NCBI GenBank assembly: GCA_913056315.1
Contig: CAJXMZ010000006.1
Span: forward strand, 1-43,751
From: an uncultured Ectothiorhodospiraceae bacterium
Lineage (GTDB): Bacteria > Pseudomonadota > Gammaproteobacteria > Nitrococcales > Nitrococcaceae
DNA: 43,751 nt
Direction of reading: 5' to 3'
Shown: one piece after another, positions 12,180 to 20,023 of the stretch
Layout of the letters: each line of letters opens with the position of its first letter
How positions within the stretch are numbered: position 1 is the stretch's first letter
The notes under the pieces: generated by a model
Databases searched by the model: none
What the model was told of the DNA's origin: nothing
Seen by the model: only the letters and a program-made list of their open reading frames with translations
Made by a program: the position numbers and the translations under genes

Positions 12180-13115
12180 GTGAATTTTTTCAAGCGCGAT
12201 ATTCAAATTGACTTTATGACCCACCGCATCCGTGCGGCGCTACTCACTGCGGTGTTAATTGTCGCGTCGCTCGGGTTTTTATTTTTTCGTGGGCTGGATT
12301 TAGGTTTGGATTTTACCGGCGGTACGCTGGTTGAAGTTGGCTATCCGCAGGCGGTTGATTTAGGCCAAGTGCGCTCCACCTTAGAAGCCGCAGGCTATGA
12401 CGATGCGATTGTGCAAACCTTTGGTTCGGCACGCGATGTCATGATTCGGCTGGCGCCTAACGCGGGCGCGGGTGATGCATTGAGCAACGCCGTGCTGGAT
12501 ACCCTGCGCGCGGATAACGCGGATGCCGAATTGCGCCGGGTGGAATTTGTGGGGCCTCAGGTAGGTGAAGAGCTAGCGGAAAAAGGCGGTCTGGCCTTGC
12601 TCTATGCCCTGGGGGGCATACTGATTTATGTGGCGTTTCGGTTTGAGTACCGCTTTGCCATTGGCGCGGTGGCCGCCGTTGTTCATGATGTTGTGGTCAC
12701 GCTGGGTATTTTTGCCGCCATTGGTATGACCTTTGATTTAACGGTGCTTGCCGCGTTACTGGCCGTTATTGGCTATTCACTCAACGATACCATTGTGGTG
12801 TTTGACCGGGTTCGGGAAAACTTTGTGCGGGTGCGTAAGGGCAGCGCCCCAGAAATCACCAATTTATCGATTAACCAGATGTTGCCGCGAACCTTGGTCA
12901 CTAGTTTAACGACGTTATTGGTCTTACTGGCCTTGGTTGCGTTGGGGGGCGAATTGATTCGCGGATTCGCACTCACGCTGATTATTGGGGTTTTAGTCGG
13001 CACCTATTCGTCTATTTATGTTGCTAGCTCTGCTGCCCTTGGCCTGGGGGTGAGCAAAGAAGATTTGGTCCCGCCACCCAAGGAGGGCGAGGATTCCGAC
13101 GAGTTGGTGCCTTAG
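12180..13115 (+). CDS. secF: Protein translocase subunit SecF
   Basis: Partner of SecD in the SecDF-YajC complex (311 aa), with a GTG start. It has a first membrane segment at about residues 18-37, the periplasmic motif GLDLGLDFTGGTLVEV, then a five-span membrane bundle with VIGYSLNDTIVVFDRVREN and SLTTLLVLLALVALGG. The tail is acidic. It ends the yajC-secDF group. The next 72 bases hold no gene. They contain a direct repeat of TGGCAAA near 13161-13177. Confidence 0.96.
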   Translation: MNFFKRDIQIDFMTHRIRAALLTAVLIVASLGFLFFRGLDLGLDFTGGTLVEVGYPQAVDLGQVRSTLEAAGYDDAIVQTFGSARDVMIRLAPNAGAGDALSNAVLDTLRADNADAELRRVEFVGPQVGEELAEKGGLALLYALGGILIYVAFRFEYRFAIGAVAAVVHDVVVTLGIFAAIGMTFDLTVLAALLAVIGYSLNDTIVVFDRVRENFVRVRKGSAPEITNLSINQMLPRTLVTSLTTLLVLLALVALGGELIRGFALTLIIGVLVGTYSSIYVASSAALGLGVSKEDLVPPPKEGEDSDELVP

Positions 13116-13187
13116 ACGGCCCGATCGTCATCACCTGTTCATATTCACCACTTACCCTCTGGCAAAACTTGGCAAAGGGAAACCTGT

Positions 13188-14000
13188 ATGACTGATGTCC
13201 GCCAACTCAAGCCGCTTCGTTATCGCTCCATTTTTATCTCTGACACCCACCTTGGCTTTCGCGGTGCGCGCGCTGACTACCTGCTCGATTTTTTAGAATC
13301 GGTTGAATGCGAAACCCTGTATTTAGTCGGCGACATTATTGATATTTGGGAAATGCGTCGGCGTGGACTGCGGTGGCCGGACTCGCATAACGCCGTTATC
13401 CAAAACGTTCTCAAGCGTGCGCGCAATGGGACGCGGGTAATCTACATTCCGGGCAATCACGATGAGATGATGCGCGACTATGCGGGTATGTCGATTGAAG
13501 GGGTGAGTATTGAGCTCAGAGCCATTCACGAGTGCGCGGATGGGCGGCGCTTGCTGGTGCTGCATGGTGATGAATTTGACACGGTGGTGCAGTGCAGCCG
13601 TCTAGTGGCTATTTTGGGTAACCGAATGTATGCCTGGTTAATTCGCGCCAACCACTGGGTTAATCGGCTGCGCCAAGCGTTTAATCAGCCCTACTGGTCG
13701 CTGGCCGCTTATTTAAAGCAGCGCACCAAAAATGCCATGCGCTACATTGCTAACTACGAAGAGGCCTTGGTACACGAGGCCCGTGAAGCGGGGGTCGATG
13801 GGCTGGTGTGCGGGCATATTCATCATGCCGAGATGACCGAGCGTAGCGATATTCTCTATTGCAATGATGGCGATTGGGTGGAGAGCTGTACCGCCCTAGT
13901 CGAATCGCACCAAGGCGGGCTTGAGCTGATCGCTTGGGCCGATGTGCGCGAGACGCTAAAAACCTGCGAGCAGGCGAGCGCGAACGCGCGTGCCGCATAA
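13188..14000 (+). CDS. LpxH-like metallophosphoesterase (UDP-2,3-diacylglucosamine diphosphatase family)
   Basis: Calcineurin-like phosphoesterase (270 aa) with the full two-metal set: SDTHLG (D19, H21), GDIID (48-52), GNHD (89-92), HGDEFD (126-131) and GHIHHA near residue 208. It resembles the LpxH2-type group of UDP-2,3-diacylglucosamine hydrolases, which cleave the lipid A precursor. It has the long helical insertion (YAWLIRANHWVNRLRQAF) and the NDGDWVE ending of that group. It is not the canonical 240-aa LpxH, so the substrate is inferred. It sits between secF and suhB, two genes that are neighbours in Pseudomonas-type order, and ends 3 bases before the convergent suhB stop. Confidence 0.85.
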   Translation: MTDVRQLKPLRYRSIFISDTHLGFRGARADYLLDFLESVECETLYLVGDIIDIWEMRRRGLRWPDSHNAVIQNVLKRARNGTRVIYIPGNHDEMMRDYAGMSIEGVSIELRAIHECADGRRLLVLHGDEFDTVVQCSRLVAILGNRMYAWLIRANHWVNRLRQAFNQPYWSLAAYLKQRTKNAMRYIANYEEALVHEAREAGVDGLVCGHIHHAEMTERSDILYCNDGDWVESCTALVESHQGGLELIAWADVRETLKTCEQASANARAA

Positions 14001-14003
14001 GGG

Positions 14004-14801
14004 CTAGGCGCGGATACCCTCAACCCGGTGCGGACCAATAGTGCGCACTAAATCGGCAAATAGTTTAGGACTGCCGGCAATAATGTTGCCGGTGTCTAAG
14101 TACTGATCACCGCCGGCAAAATCACCAACGATGCCGCCGGCCTCGCGAATCATTAGCGCGCCGGCACCGATATCCCACGGTTTCAGGCCAATTTCCCAAA
14201 ACCCATCAAGCCGCCCGCAGGCGACATAGGCTAAATCCAGTGCCGCCGCACCCGCGCGTCGCAAATCACCGGCGCGCCGAAAAACATCGCCAAACATCCC
14301 TAAGTAGGCGTCATGAAACTCGCGTGAGCGCAGCGGAAAGCCCGTGCCCAGAAGCGCATTATCAATGCTGGGTCGTGGGTAGATGCGCATACGCCGGCCT
14401 TCGAACGAGCAGCCGCCACCGCGGTTAGCGGTCCAGAGCTCTTGGCGGATAGGGTCATAAATTACCCCCGCTTCGAGCGCACCGCGGTACTTCAGGGCAA
14501 TAGAAACCGCGCAGTGTGGAATCCCGCGCAAAAAGTTGGTGGTGCCATCCAACGGATCCACTAACCAAACATAGTCGGCATTTTCAACACCACCACGCTC
14601 TTCGCCCACCACGGCATGATCGGGGTAGGCTTGTTGCAATATGGCCCGAATTTCATCTTCGGCCATGCGGTCGACTTCGCTAACAAAGTCGTTGTCGCCC
14701 TTGGCTTCGATGGTCAGCCGGTCAAGCCGATCCATGTGGCGGGTGATAATATTGCCGGCGCTTCGCGCTGCGCGCACAGCGATGTTAACCATGGGGTGCA
14801 T
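14004..14801 (-). CDS. suhB: Inositol-1-monophosphatase SuhB
   Basis: Mg-dependent inositol monophosphatase, also known in E. coli to act with NusA/rRNA antitermination complexes (265 aa). Motifs from the chosen start are GEERG at 66-70, DPLDGTTN at 82-89 and the C-terminal WDIGAGALMIREAGG. The open frame extends further upstream to 15122, but that part runs across the divergent trmJ gene and has no family similarity. The family N-terminus MHPMVNIAVRAARSAG fixes the start at 14801 (a second ATG is at 14792). It is divergent from trmJ and convergent with the LpxH-like gene. Confidence 0.95.
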   Translation of the reverse strand: MHPMVNIAVRAARSAGNIITRHMDRLDRLTIEAKGDNDFVSEVDRMAEDEIRAILQQAYPDHAVVGEERGGVENADYVWLVDPLDGTTNFLRGIPHCAVSIALKYRGALEAGVIYDPIRQELWTANRGGGCSFEGRRMRIYPRPSIDNALLGTGFPLRSREFHDAYLGMFGDVFRRAGDLRRAGAAALDLAYVACGRLDGFWEIGLKPWDIGAGALMIREAGGIVGDFAGGDQYLDTGNIIAGSPKLFADLVRTIGPHRVEGIRA

Positions 14802-14859
14802 TGGAGCGTCCTGAACTGGGCCGAGCGTGTCGCCACCCTTAGCCGTAAAAACAGGCCAT

Positions 14860-14868
14860 AGAATAACA
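14860..14868 (-). promoter_or_regulatory. Putative extended -10 promoter for suhB
   Basis: The minus strand reads TGTTATTCT, a TGn-extended -10 element. Transcription would start near 14853 and give a leader of about 50 bases before the suhB ATG. No convincing -35 is seen. A partial palindrome overlaps its upstream edge. Confidence 0.4.
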
Positions 14869-14882
14869 GTATTCGAGTACTG
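14867..14882. promoter_or_regulatory. Imperfect palindrome between divergent suhB and trmJ
   Basis: CAGTATTCGAGTACTG is a 16-base inverted repeat, perfect except for one mismatched pair. It lies directly upstream of the predicted suhB -10 and 12 bases before the TTG start of trmJ. Its position could allow a dimeric regulator to act on both genes. I cannot name the regulator. Confidence 0.35.
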
Positions 14883-14894
14883 GGAGACGATGGA

Positions 14895-15623
14895 TTGGTC
14901 AAAAATAACGCAAACAATTGTCGATTCGCCCTCGTGGGCACGACCCACCCAGGCAATATTGGTGCCGCCGCCCGGGCTATGAAAACCATGGCCATTGAGC
15001 AGCTTGATCTTATTGCGCTTGAGTGCGCGGTGGATGCGCAAGCCTATGCCATGGCCGCGCATGCCGATAATGTCTTGGACAATGCCCGGCATTTTCCACA
15101 GCTTGATCAAGCCCTCGAGCAAAGCACCCTGACGTTGGGCCTGACCGCGCGTGCGCGGCGCGATGGTGTGCCGGCGCTAAGCCCGCGTGAAGCCGCGGCG
15201 ATGATTGCGCTTGAACCCGGTCCGGTGAGCGTTTTGTTTGGCCGCGAGCGCACCGGGCTGACCAATGATGAACTCGGCGCCTGTCAGCGTTTGGTTCACA
15301 TTCCGGCCAATCCCGACTACCCGGCGTTAAATGTGGCCGCTGCTGTGCAGCTAATGGCCTATGAAATCTACGTCGCGGCACTTGAGCATCAGCCGGATCT
15401 CGCACCCGCGCAAACGCAGGATCCTGATCAGCAATTGGCCAGTGGTGCGCATTTAGAGGGTTTGCATCGGCAGATCGAAGCCATGGTCGAGTACAGCGGC
15501 TATTCAGCGCGCCAACCGCGTGAAGTGCTGATTCGGCGGTTACGTCATTTTATTAATCGTGCGCGCCCGAGCATCGAAGAAGTCAATTTGCTGCGCGGGG
15601 TCATTAAACGCCTACTGCCCTGA
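14895..15623 (+). CDS. trmJ: tRNA (cytidine/uridine-2'-O)-methyltransferase TrmJ
   Basis: SPOUT-class enzyme that 2'-O-methylates residue 32 in tRNA anticodon loops (242 aa). The N-terminal motif is GTTHPGNIGAAARAMKTM. Motif 2 is VLFGRERTGLTNDEL and motif 3, the SAM-binding trefoil knot, is IPANPDYPALNVAAAVQLMAYE. The C-terminal extension typical of TrmJ is present. No ATG is available in frame before the essential motif, and an upstream in-frame stop lies at 14859-14861, so TTG at 14895 is the likely start. trmJ next to suhB and cysE is the usual order. Confidence 0.94.
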   Translation: MVKNNANNCRFALVGTTHPGNIGAAARAMKTMAIEQLDLIALECAVDAQAYAMAAHADNVLDNARHFPQLDQALEQSTLTLGLTARARRDGVPALSPREAAAMIALEPGPVSVLFGRERTGLTNDELGACQRLVHIPANPDYPALNVAAAVQLMAYEIYVAALEHQPDLAPAQTQDPDQQLASGAHLEGLHRQIEAMVEYSGYSARQPREVLIRRLRHFINRARPSIEEVNLLRGVIKRLLP

Positions 15624-15655
15624 GCCTAGGCTGGCTGCAGGCAATTGGCCGGGCG

Positions 15656-15661
15656 TATACT
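15656..15661 (+). promoter_or_regulatory. Putative -10 element of a cysE/isc promoter
   Basis: TATACT is a good -10 hexamer. A weak -35-like TGGCTG lies at 15632-15637, 18 bases upstream. The start would be near 15668, about 40 bases before the cysE ATG. This is the last clear intergenic space before iscA, so it could drive cysE-iscS-iscU-iscA. I see no IscR-type operator here. Confidence 0.35.
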
Positions 15662-15707
15662 AACGCCACATGATGAGAGTTTAAGTATTACCAAGCGAGT
15701 GGGAAGC

Positions 15708-16508
15708 ATGTTCCAGCGGCTTAGAGAAGATATTAGTTGCGTGTTTGAGCGTGACCCAGCAGCGCGTAACTACTTTGAGGTGCTAACCAGCTACCCAGGC
15801 GTTCATGCGCTCATCTTCCACCGCGCTAATCATTGGTTATGGCGACATAAGATGCGCTGGCTCGCGCGCTTTTTGTCGGTGTTTGCACGCTTGCTTACGG
15901 GCATCGAAATTCACCCGGGGGCATCGATTGGCCGACGCTTTTTTATCGATCATGGCTTGGGTGTTGTGATTGGTGAGACGGCTGAAGTGGGGGCCGATTG
16001 CACGCTCTATCAAGGCGTTACCCTTGGCGGCACGTCGTGGGCGCCTGGTAAGCGTCATCCAACGCTGGCTGATGATGTAGTGGTTGGGGCGGGTGCGAAA
16101 GTACTTGGTCCGATTCAGGTGGGTACGGGCGCGCGCATCGGCTCGAATGCGGTGGTGGTTAAAGACGTGCCCGATAAGGCCACCATGGTGGGTATTCCTG
16201 CCCGTGTGGCAAAAATTGCGAGCGAGGCTACTGAGCCCACACAAGCTGATCAACGCCGTGCTGAAACCGCTCGCCGAATTGGTTTTGAGGCTTATGGGGC
16301 AACCCGCGACATGCCTGATCCGGTGGCCAATGCCATTAATGCCATTCTTGATCATGTGCACCACACCGATGCGCGGCTGCAAGAAATGTGTGCGGCATTG
16401 CGTGCATTGGGCGCCGAGGTGAATACCAGCGCGATCCCGGATCTTGAACACTGCGCAATTAACGATGAGACCACGGCGGTGGATTCGGCCTCATCCAAGG
16501 ACACTTAA
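15708..16508 (+). CDS. cysE: Serine O-acetyltransferase CysE
   Basis: Makes O-acetylserine, the direct precursor of cysteine (266 aa). The N-terminal helical part [19 protein letters not shown] is the family start and sets the ATG at 15708. An upstream in-frame TTG at 15645 would add 21 unrelated residues. The left-handed beta-helix (hexapeptide repeats) runs from about residue 65 to 165, with the catalytic segment [16 protein letters not shown] and YQGVTLGG. A tail of about 85 residues follows, predicted helical and then disordered, as in the EpsC-type group. Its stop is 5 bases before iscS, so cysteine synthesis and cysteine desulfuration are joined in one operon. iscR, which often lies between them, is missing. 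Confidence 0.94.
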   Translation: MFQRLREDISCVFERDPAARNYFEVLTSYPGVHALIFHRANHWLWRHKMRWLARFLSVFARLLTGIEIHPGASIGRRFFIDHGLGVVIGETAEVGADCTLYQGVTLGGTSWAPGKRHPTLADDVVVGAGAKVLGPIQVGTGARIGSNAVVVKDVPDKATMVGIPARVAKIASEATEPTQADQRRAETARRIGFEAYGATRDMPDPVANAINAILDHVHHTDARLQEMCAALRALGAEVNTSAIPDLEHCAINDETTAVDSASSKDT

Positions 16509-16513
16509 AGCCC

Positions 16514-17731
16514 GTGTCTGCCCAGCCTTATCTCGACTACGCGGCCACCACGCCACTCGATGCGCGAGTCGCGGCAGTAATGCGCCAATTTCACGGGCCA
16601 GAGGCGCATTTTGCTAACCCGGCCAGTCGCCACCCCGCCGGTCGCAAAGCCGCCGCTGCAGTGGCCGAGGCCGAAGCGCAGATGCTCAGCATGCTGGGCG
16701 CGCCGGGCTATCGAATCACCTGGACTAGCGGTGCCACCGAAGCTGATAACTTGGCGATATTGGGCTTTGCGCGGGCGTTGGCCAAGCGCGATAGCGCCCG
16801 GCGACGCATTCTAGTTGGCGCCGCTGATCACTCAGCGGTGCTGGCCGCAGCGAGCGCTTGCCGTGAGTACGGCTTTGATGTGGTGTCATTGGGCGTTGAA
16901 GCGGACGGCCGATTAGATATTGATGCGCTCAAAGCGCAACTGGATGACACCGTGGCGTTGGTTTCGATTACGCACGTGAACAATGAAACCGGCGTGATTG
17001 AGGATATTGCCGCGATTAGCGAATGGGTGCACGCACATGGCGCCAAATTACACGTCGATGCCGCACAAAGTGCCGGACGGATACCATTAGCTGCGAACGC
17101 CATGCAGGCGGACTTCATTTCGCTCTCGGCGCATAAATTCTATGGCCCCAACGGTATTGGTGCACTTTGTCATCACCCAGCGGTGCGCCTTGAGCCCCTT
17201 TTGCATGGGGGTGGGCAACAACGCGGATTGCGTTCCGGCACGTTGCCGGTGGCTTTAATTGCTGCCATGGCGCAAGCCTTCCAGCTGGCCGATGATGCCG
17301 CGGAGCAAGCGCGTCAGCGAGCGTTGCAAACGCGCTTACGCGAGGGGCTTGGCAACTTAGGTGGCGTGGTGCTCAATGGCCGCCGCGATGGCTCGGCGCA
17401 TATCTTAAATGTGTCCTTCGCTGGGGTGCATGGCGCTGCATTACAAAGCGCACTGGCGGATTTGGCGGTGGGGTTTGGCTCGGCGTGCTCAAGTCATCAT
17501 GGTCCATCGCATGTCTTGCGCGCGATGCGCCGGCCTGATGCGCTTGCGCATGCGGCGGTGCGATTGAGTTTAGGTCGGTTTACCCAGCCCGATGATATTG
17601 ATCAAGCCATCGAGTTCATTAGCCGTGTGGTCAGCGAACTGCGAGCAAGCTCACCGGTTTGGCGCGAAATTGACCAAGGTGAATCCGTCGCGAGTGTCTA
17701 CGCTGTCACAACGCCTTTGGAATTTGCTTGA
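16514..17731 (+). CDS. iscS: Cysteine desulfurase IscS
   Basis: PLP enzyme that takes sulfur from cysteine for Fe-S cluster and tRNA thiolation (405 aa), with a GTG start. The IscS-type fold is clear from YLDYAATTPLD, the substrate His H106 (AADHSAVL), HVDAAQS and the PLP lysine K208 in SAHKFYGP. The active-site Cys C325 is present in FGSACSSHHGPSHVL, whose loop differs from the usual SGSACTSASLEPSYVL by one residue deleted and several changed. The C-terminus after PVWREIDQG is also unlike the usual IscS tail that contacts IscU. The last 38 bases overlap the proposed start of the iscU-like gene. Confidence 0.93.
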   Translation: MSAQPYLDYAATTPLDARVAAVMRQFHGPEAHFANPASRHPAGRKAAAAVAEAEAQMLSMLGAPGYRITWTSGATEADNLAILGFARALAKRDSARRRILVGAADHSAVLAAASACREYGFDVVSLGVEADGRLDIDALKAQLDDTVALVSITHVNNETGVIEDIAAISEWVHAHGAKLHVDAAQSAGRIPLAANAMQADFISLSAHKFYGPNGIGALCHHPAVRLEPLLHGGGQQRGLRSGTLPVALIAAMAQAFQLADDAAEQARQRALQTRLREGLGNLGGVVLNGRRDGSAHILNVSFAGVHGAALQSALADLAVGFGSACSSHHGPSHVLRAMRRPDALAHAAVRLSLGRFTQPDDIDQAIEFISRVVSELRASSPVWREIDQGESVASVYAVTTPLEFA

Positions 17732-18098
17732 AAGCATGGCTAGGGAAGCGGACGATGAACGGTATGCGTATTTGGGCGCACCCAGTGATTCAACCGGGTG
17801 GCAGTATGGTCAAGCCGGATCGGTTGGCGCTGATTTGCGCATCGATTGTTGGCTCGATGTGCGTGATGCGACCATTCAGCGGGCCCGCTTTGAGGTGTTT
17901 GCTGGCGAACAGGCGCGCTGTGCTGCGCTAGCCCTCGCGCAATGGCTCGAAGGCCGTGATTTGGAGCAAGCGCGCGCGGTTAATGGCCTGGATATTGCTG
18001 CAATGGCTGACATGGCCGACGAGGCCCGCAGTCAGGCATTATGTATAGAAGATGCCTTGCAGGCAGCAATGAATGCGACACGGACTGACAGGAGGTAA
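17694..18098 (+). CDS. iscU: IscU-like protein lacking all cluster-ligand cysteines
   Basis: It lies in the iscU position between iscS and iscA. From a GTG at 17694, with AAGGTGA 11 bases before it, the product has 134 residues (E. coli IscU has 128). Its N-terminus LSQRLWNLLES matches the start of IscU (YSEKVIDHYEN). After one insertion of about 7 residues, it aligns with no gap to E. coli IscU (sequence recalled) from D39 to the AEDA motif: D47, ARF at 64-66, W84, DIA at 100-102 and EDA at 119-121 all match. At the ligand positions, C37 is G45, C63 is G71, H105 is S113 and C106 is Q114. The HscA-binding LPPVK reads MADEA. Three other cysteines occur at 52, 76 and 117. It should not bind a cluster in the IscU way. 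The frame is intact, so it is a conserved variant rather than a plain pseudogene. An ATG at 17736 is the alternative start. Confidence 0.85.
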   Translation: MSTLSQRLWNLLESMAREADDERYAYLGAPSDSTGWQYGQAGSVGADLRIDCWLDVRDATIQRARFEVFAGEQARCAALALAQWLEGRDLEQARAVNGLDIAAMADMADEARSQALCIEDALQAAMNATRTDRR

Positions 18099-18106
18099 AT
18101 GCGGTT

Positions 18107-18433
18107 ATGAGCATTGAAGTAACACAACGAGCCGCTGAACACATTCGGCAAGCCCTGGCCCGCCATGGTGGCGGCGTTGGCATGCGCTTAGGTGTGCGCA
18201 CTTCCGGTTGTTCTGGGTTTAAGTACACCGTCGCCTATGCTGAAACTGTCGGCGATGACGACACTTTAATCGAGCAACATGGCGCGCGGGTGTTAATCGA
18301 CCGCAAGAGCCTGCCGTTTCTCGAGGGCCTAGAAGTGGATTTTGTCCGCGATGGCTTGAACGAGCGCTTTAGCTTTCGTAACCCCAACGTCACCGCTGAA
18401 TGCGGTTGCGGCGAGAGCTTTGCGGTGCAGTGA
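18107..18433 (+). CDS. iscA: Iron-sulfur assembly A-type carrier IscA
   Basis: A-type Fe-S carrier protein (108 aa). The three functional cysteines are all present: C35 in TSGCSG, and C99 and C101 in ECGCGESF, with GVRTSGCSG and DFVRDGLNERFSF as further family signs. A strong AGGAGG lies at 18090-18095. It follows the altered iscU-like gene by 8 bases. hscB, hscA, fdx and iscX, normally next, are absent, and ndk begins after 50 bases. The intact IscA contrasts with the degenerate scaffold. Confidence 0.95.
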   Translation: MSIEVTQRAAEHIRQALARHGGGVGMRLGVRTSGCSGFKYTVAYAETVGDDDTLIEQHGARVLIDRKSLPFLEGLEVDFVRDGLNERFSFRNPNVTAECGCGESFAVQ

Positions 18434-18483
18434 TTGCTGCTGCTTGAATCATTAATTAAACAAACCCCTACGGAGAATTTTGC

Positions 18484-18912
18484 ATGGCCCTTCAGCGCAC
18501 CCTTTCCATTGTTAAGCCCGACGCCGTGGCCGGAAACCACATTGGCGAGATTTATCGTCGGTTTGAGACGGCCGGTCTGACAATCATTGCCGCGCGCATG
18601 ATGCATTTAAGCCAAGATCAGGCCGAGTCGTTCTACGCGGTGCACCGCGAGCGCCCCTTCTTTGCTGACTTGGTTAAATTTATGACCTCGGGTCCGGTGA
18701 TGGTGCAAGCCCTAGAGGGGGATGAGGCCATTCGCAAGAATCGCGAGATTATGGGCGAGACCAACCCGGCCGAAGCCGCCGCTGGCACGATTCGTCACGA
18801 TCTAGCCGAAACGCTTGATGCCAACGCGGTGCACGGGTCTGATGCGCCAGAAACCGCGCGCGAGGAAATCGCCTTTTTCTTTGGTGACGATGAGCTCCAC
18901 AGCCGCCGCTGA
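18484..18912 (+). CDS. ndk: Nucleoside diphosphate kinase Ndk
   Basis: Balances NTP and dNTP pools by phosphate transfer through a phospho-histidine (142 aa). It has the N-terminal [12 protein letters not shown], the middle segment [19 protein letters not shown] and the active-site [10 protein letters not shown] with the catalytic His near residue 118. The ATG is preceded by CGGAGAA. Its last 23 bases overlap the start of rlmN, so the two genes are probably translated in a coupled way. Confidence 0.97.
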   Translation: MALQRTLSIVKPDAVAGNHIGEIYRRFETAGLTIIAARMMHLSQDQAESFYAVHRERPFFADLVKFMTSGPVMVQALEGDEAIRKNREIMGETNPAEAAAGTIRHDLAETLDANAVHGSDAPETAREEIAFFFGDDELHSRR

Positions 18913-20017
18913 GACGCGGCCGCTTACCGCCGCTGGGCGGGTCAACCTGCTCGGCCTTGACGAGGCCGGCTTGCAGGCGTGGTTAACTGAGCTTGGCGAA
19001 AAGCCTTTTCGCAGCAAACAGCTTCGCCAGTGGTTGCATCAACGCCGGGTTTTCGACGTTGATGTCATGACTGATCTGAGCAAAGGGTTGCGTGCGCAAA
19101 TCGCCGAGCACACGGACTGCCAAGTGCCCAGCGCGGTGTTTGACCGTGAATCGAGCGACGGAACCCGCAAATGGCTCGTCGGGCTGGAAAGTGGTAATGC
19201 AGTCGAGACGGTCTATATCCCGGAACGAGACCGAGGCACGTTGTGTGTGTCCTCACAGGTCGGATGTGCGCTCGATTGTGGTTTTTGCTCAACGGGTAAG
19301 CAGGGGTTTAACCGCAATTTAAGCGCGGCCGAAATTATTGGCCAATTGCATTTTGCCACCCAGGCGCTAGCGGCTGAGGGCCGGGATCGGCGCATTACCA
19401 ATGTCGTCATGATGGGCATGGGTGAGCCGCTGGCAAACTTTCGCAATGTGGTTGCCGCGACCAATTTAATGGTCGATCCCTATGCCTGGGGCTTATCGCG
19501 ACGGCGGGTCACCCTATCAACGGTGGGTTTAGTACCCGCGCTGTATCGTTTTGCTGAGCACAGCAATATTAGTTTGGCGGTGTCTTTGCACGCGGCTAAC
19601 GACCGAGTGCGCGACGAGATCGTGCCGATTAATCAAAAATACCCGTTGGCCGAGCTATTGCCGGCGTGCGAAAACTATGTCGCTAAAACCCCGCATCACT
19701 GTATCTATTGGGAATACGTCATGCTCGATGGGGTTAATGACAGCCTTAGTGATGCCAAACAGCTGGTGAAATTGCTCTCGCATATCCCCTCTAAGATCAA
19801 TTTAATTCCCTTTAATCCGTTTCCGGGGACACGCTACGAGGCCTCGCCTCGTGATCGGATTTTGCGCTTTGCTGATGTGCTACAAAAAGCCGGTTTTATC
19901 GCAACGATTCGCCGGACACGCGGGCAAGACATTGATGGCGCCTGCGGTCAGTTGGTGGGCCAAGTGATTAATCGTCGCAATCAGGGCAAGCGCGGAGCCA
20001 CGCCGGCCAAGGCCTAA
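18890..20017 (+). CDS. rlmN: Dual-specificity 23S rRNA/tRNA m2A methyltransferase RlmN
   Basis: Radical SAM enzyme that methylates C2 of adenine 2503 in 23S rRNA and adenine 37 in some tRNAs (375 aa). The 4Fe-4S site C126-x3-C130-x2-C133 ([11 protein letters not shown]) is intact, and the mechanistic Cys near the C-terminus is in GACGQL. The chosen ATG at 18890 gives the normal length. The open frame extends 25 codons further up into ndk without family similarity. It depends on Fe-S clusters, so the cell must have a working assembly route despite the altered iscU. Confidence 0.95.
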   Translation: MSSTAAAETRPLTAAGRVNLLGLDEAGLQAWLTELGEKPFRSKQLRQWLHQRRVFDVDVMTDLSKGLRAQIAEHTDCQVPSAVFDRESSDGTRKWLVGLESGNAVETVYIPERDRGTLCVSSQVGCALDCGFCSTGKQGFNRNLSAAEIIGQLHFATQALAAEGRDRRITNVVMMGMGEPLANFRNVVAATNLMVDPYAWGLSRRRVTLSTVGLVPALYRFAEHSNISLAVSLHAANDRVRDEIVPINQKYPLAELLPACENYVAKTPHHCIYWEYVMLDGVNDSLSDAKQLVKLLSHIPSKINLIPFNPFPGTRYEASPRDRILRFADVLQKAGFIATIRRTRGQDIDGACGQLVGQVINRRNQGKRGATPAKA

Positions 20018-20023
20018 AAGCGT

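Noticed and set aside
14802-15122. N-terminal extension of suhB to 15122
   Set aside because: These codons run antisense through trmJ, have no similarity to SuhB, and the family start is at 14801.
15645-15707. Upstream TTG start for cysE
   Set aside because: It adds 21 residues unlike the family, while the ATG at 15708 gives the normal N-terminus.
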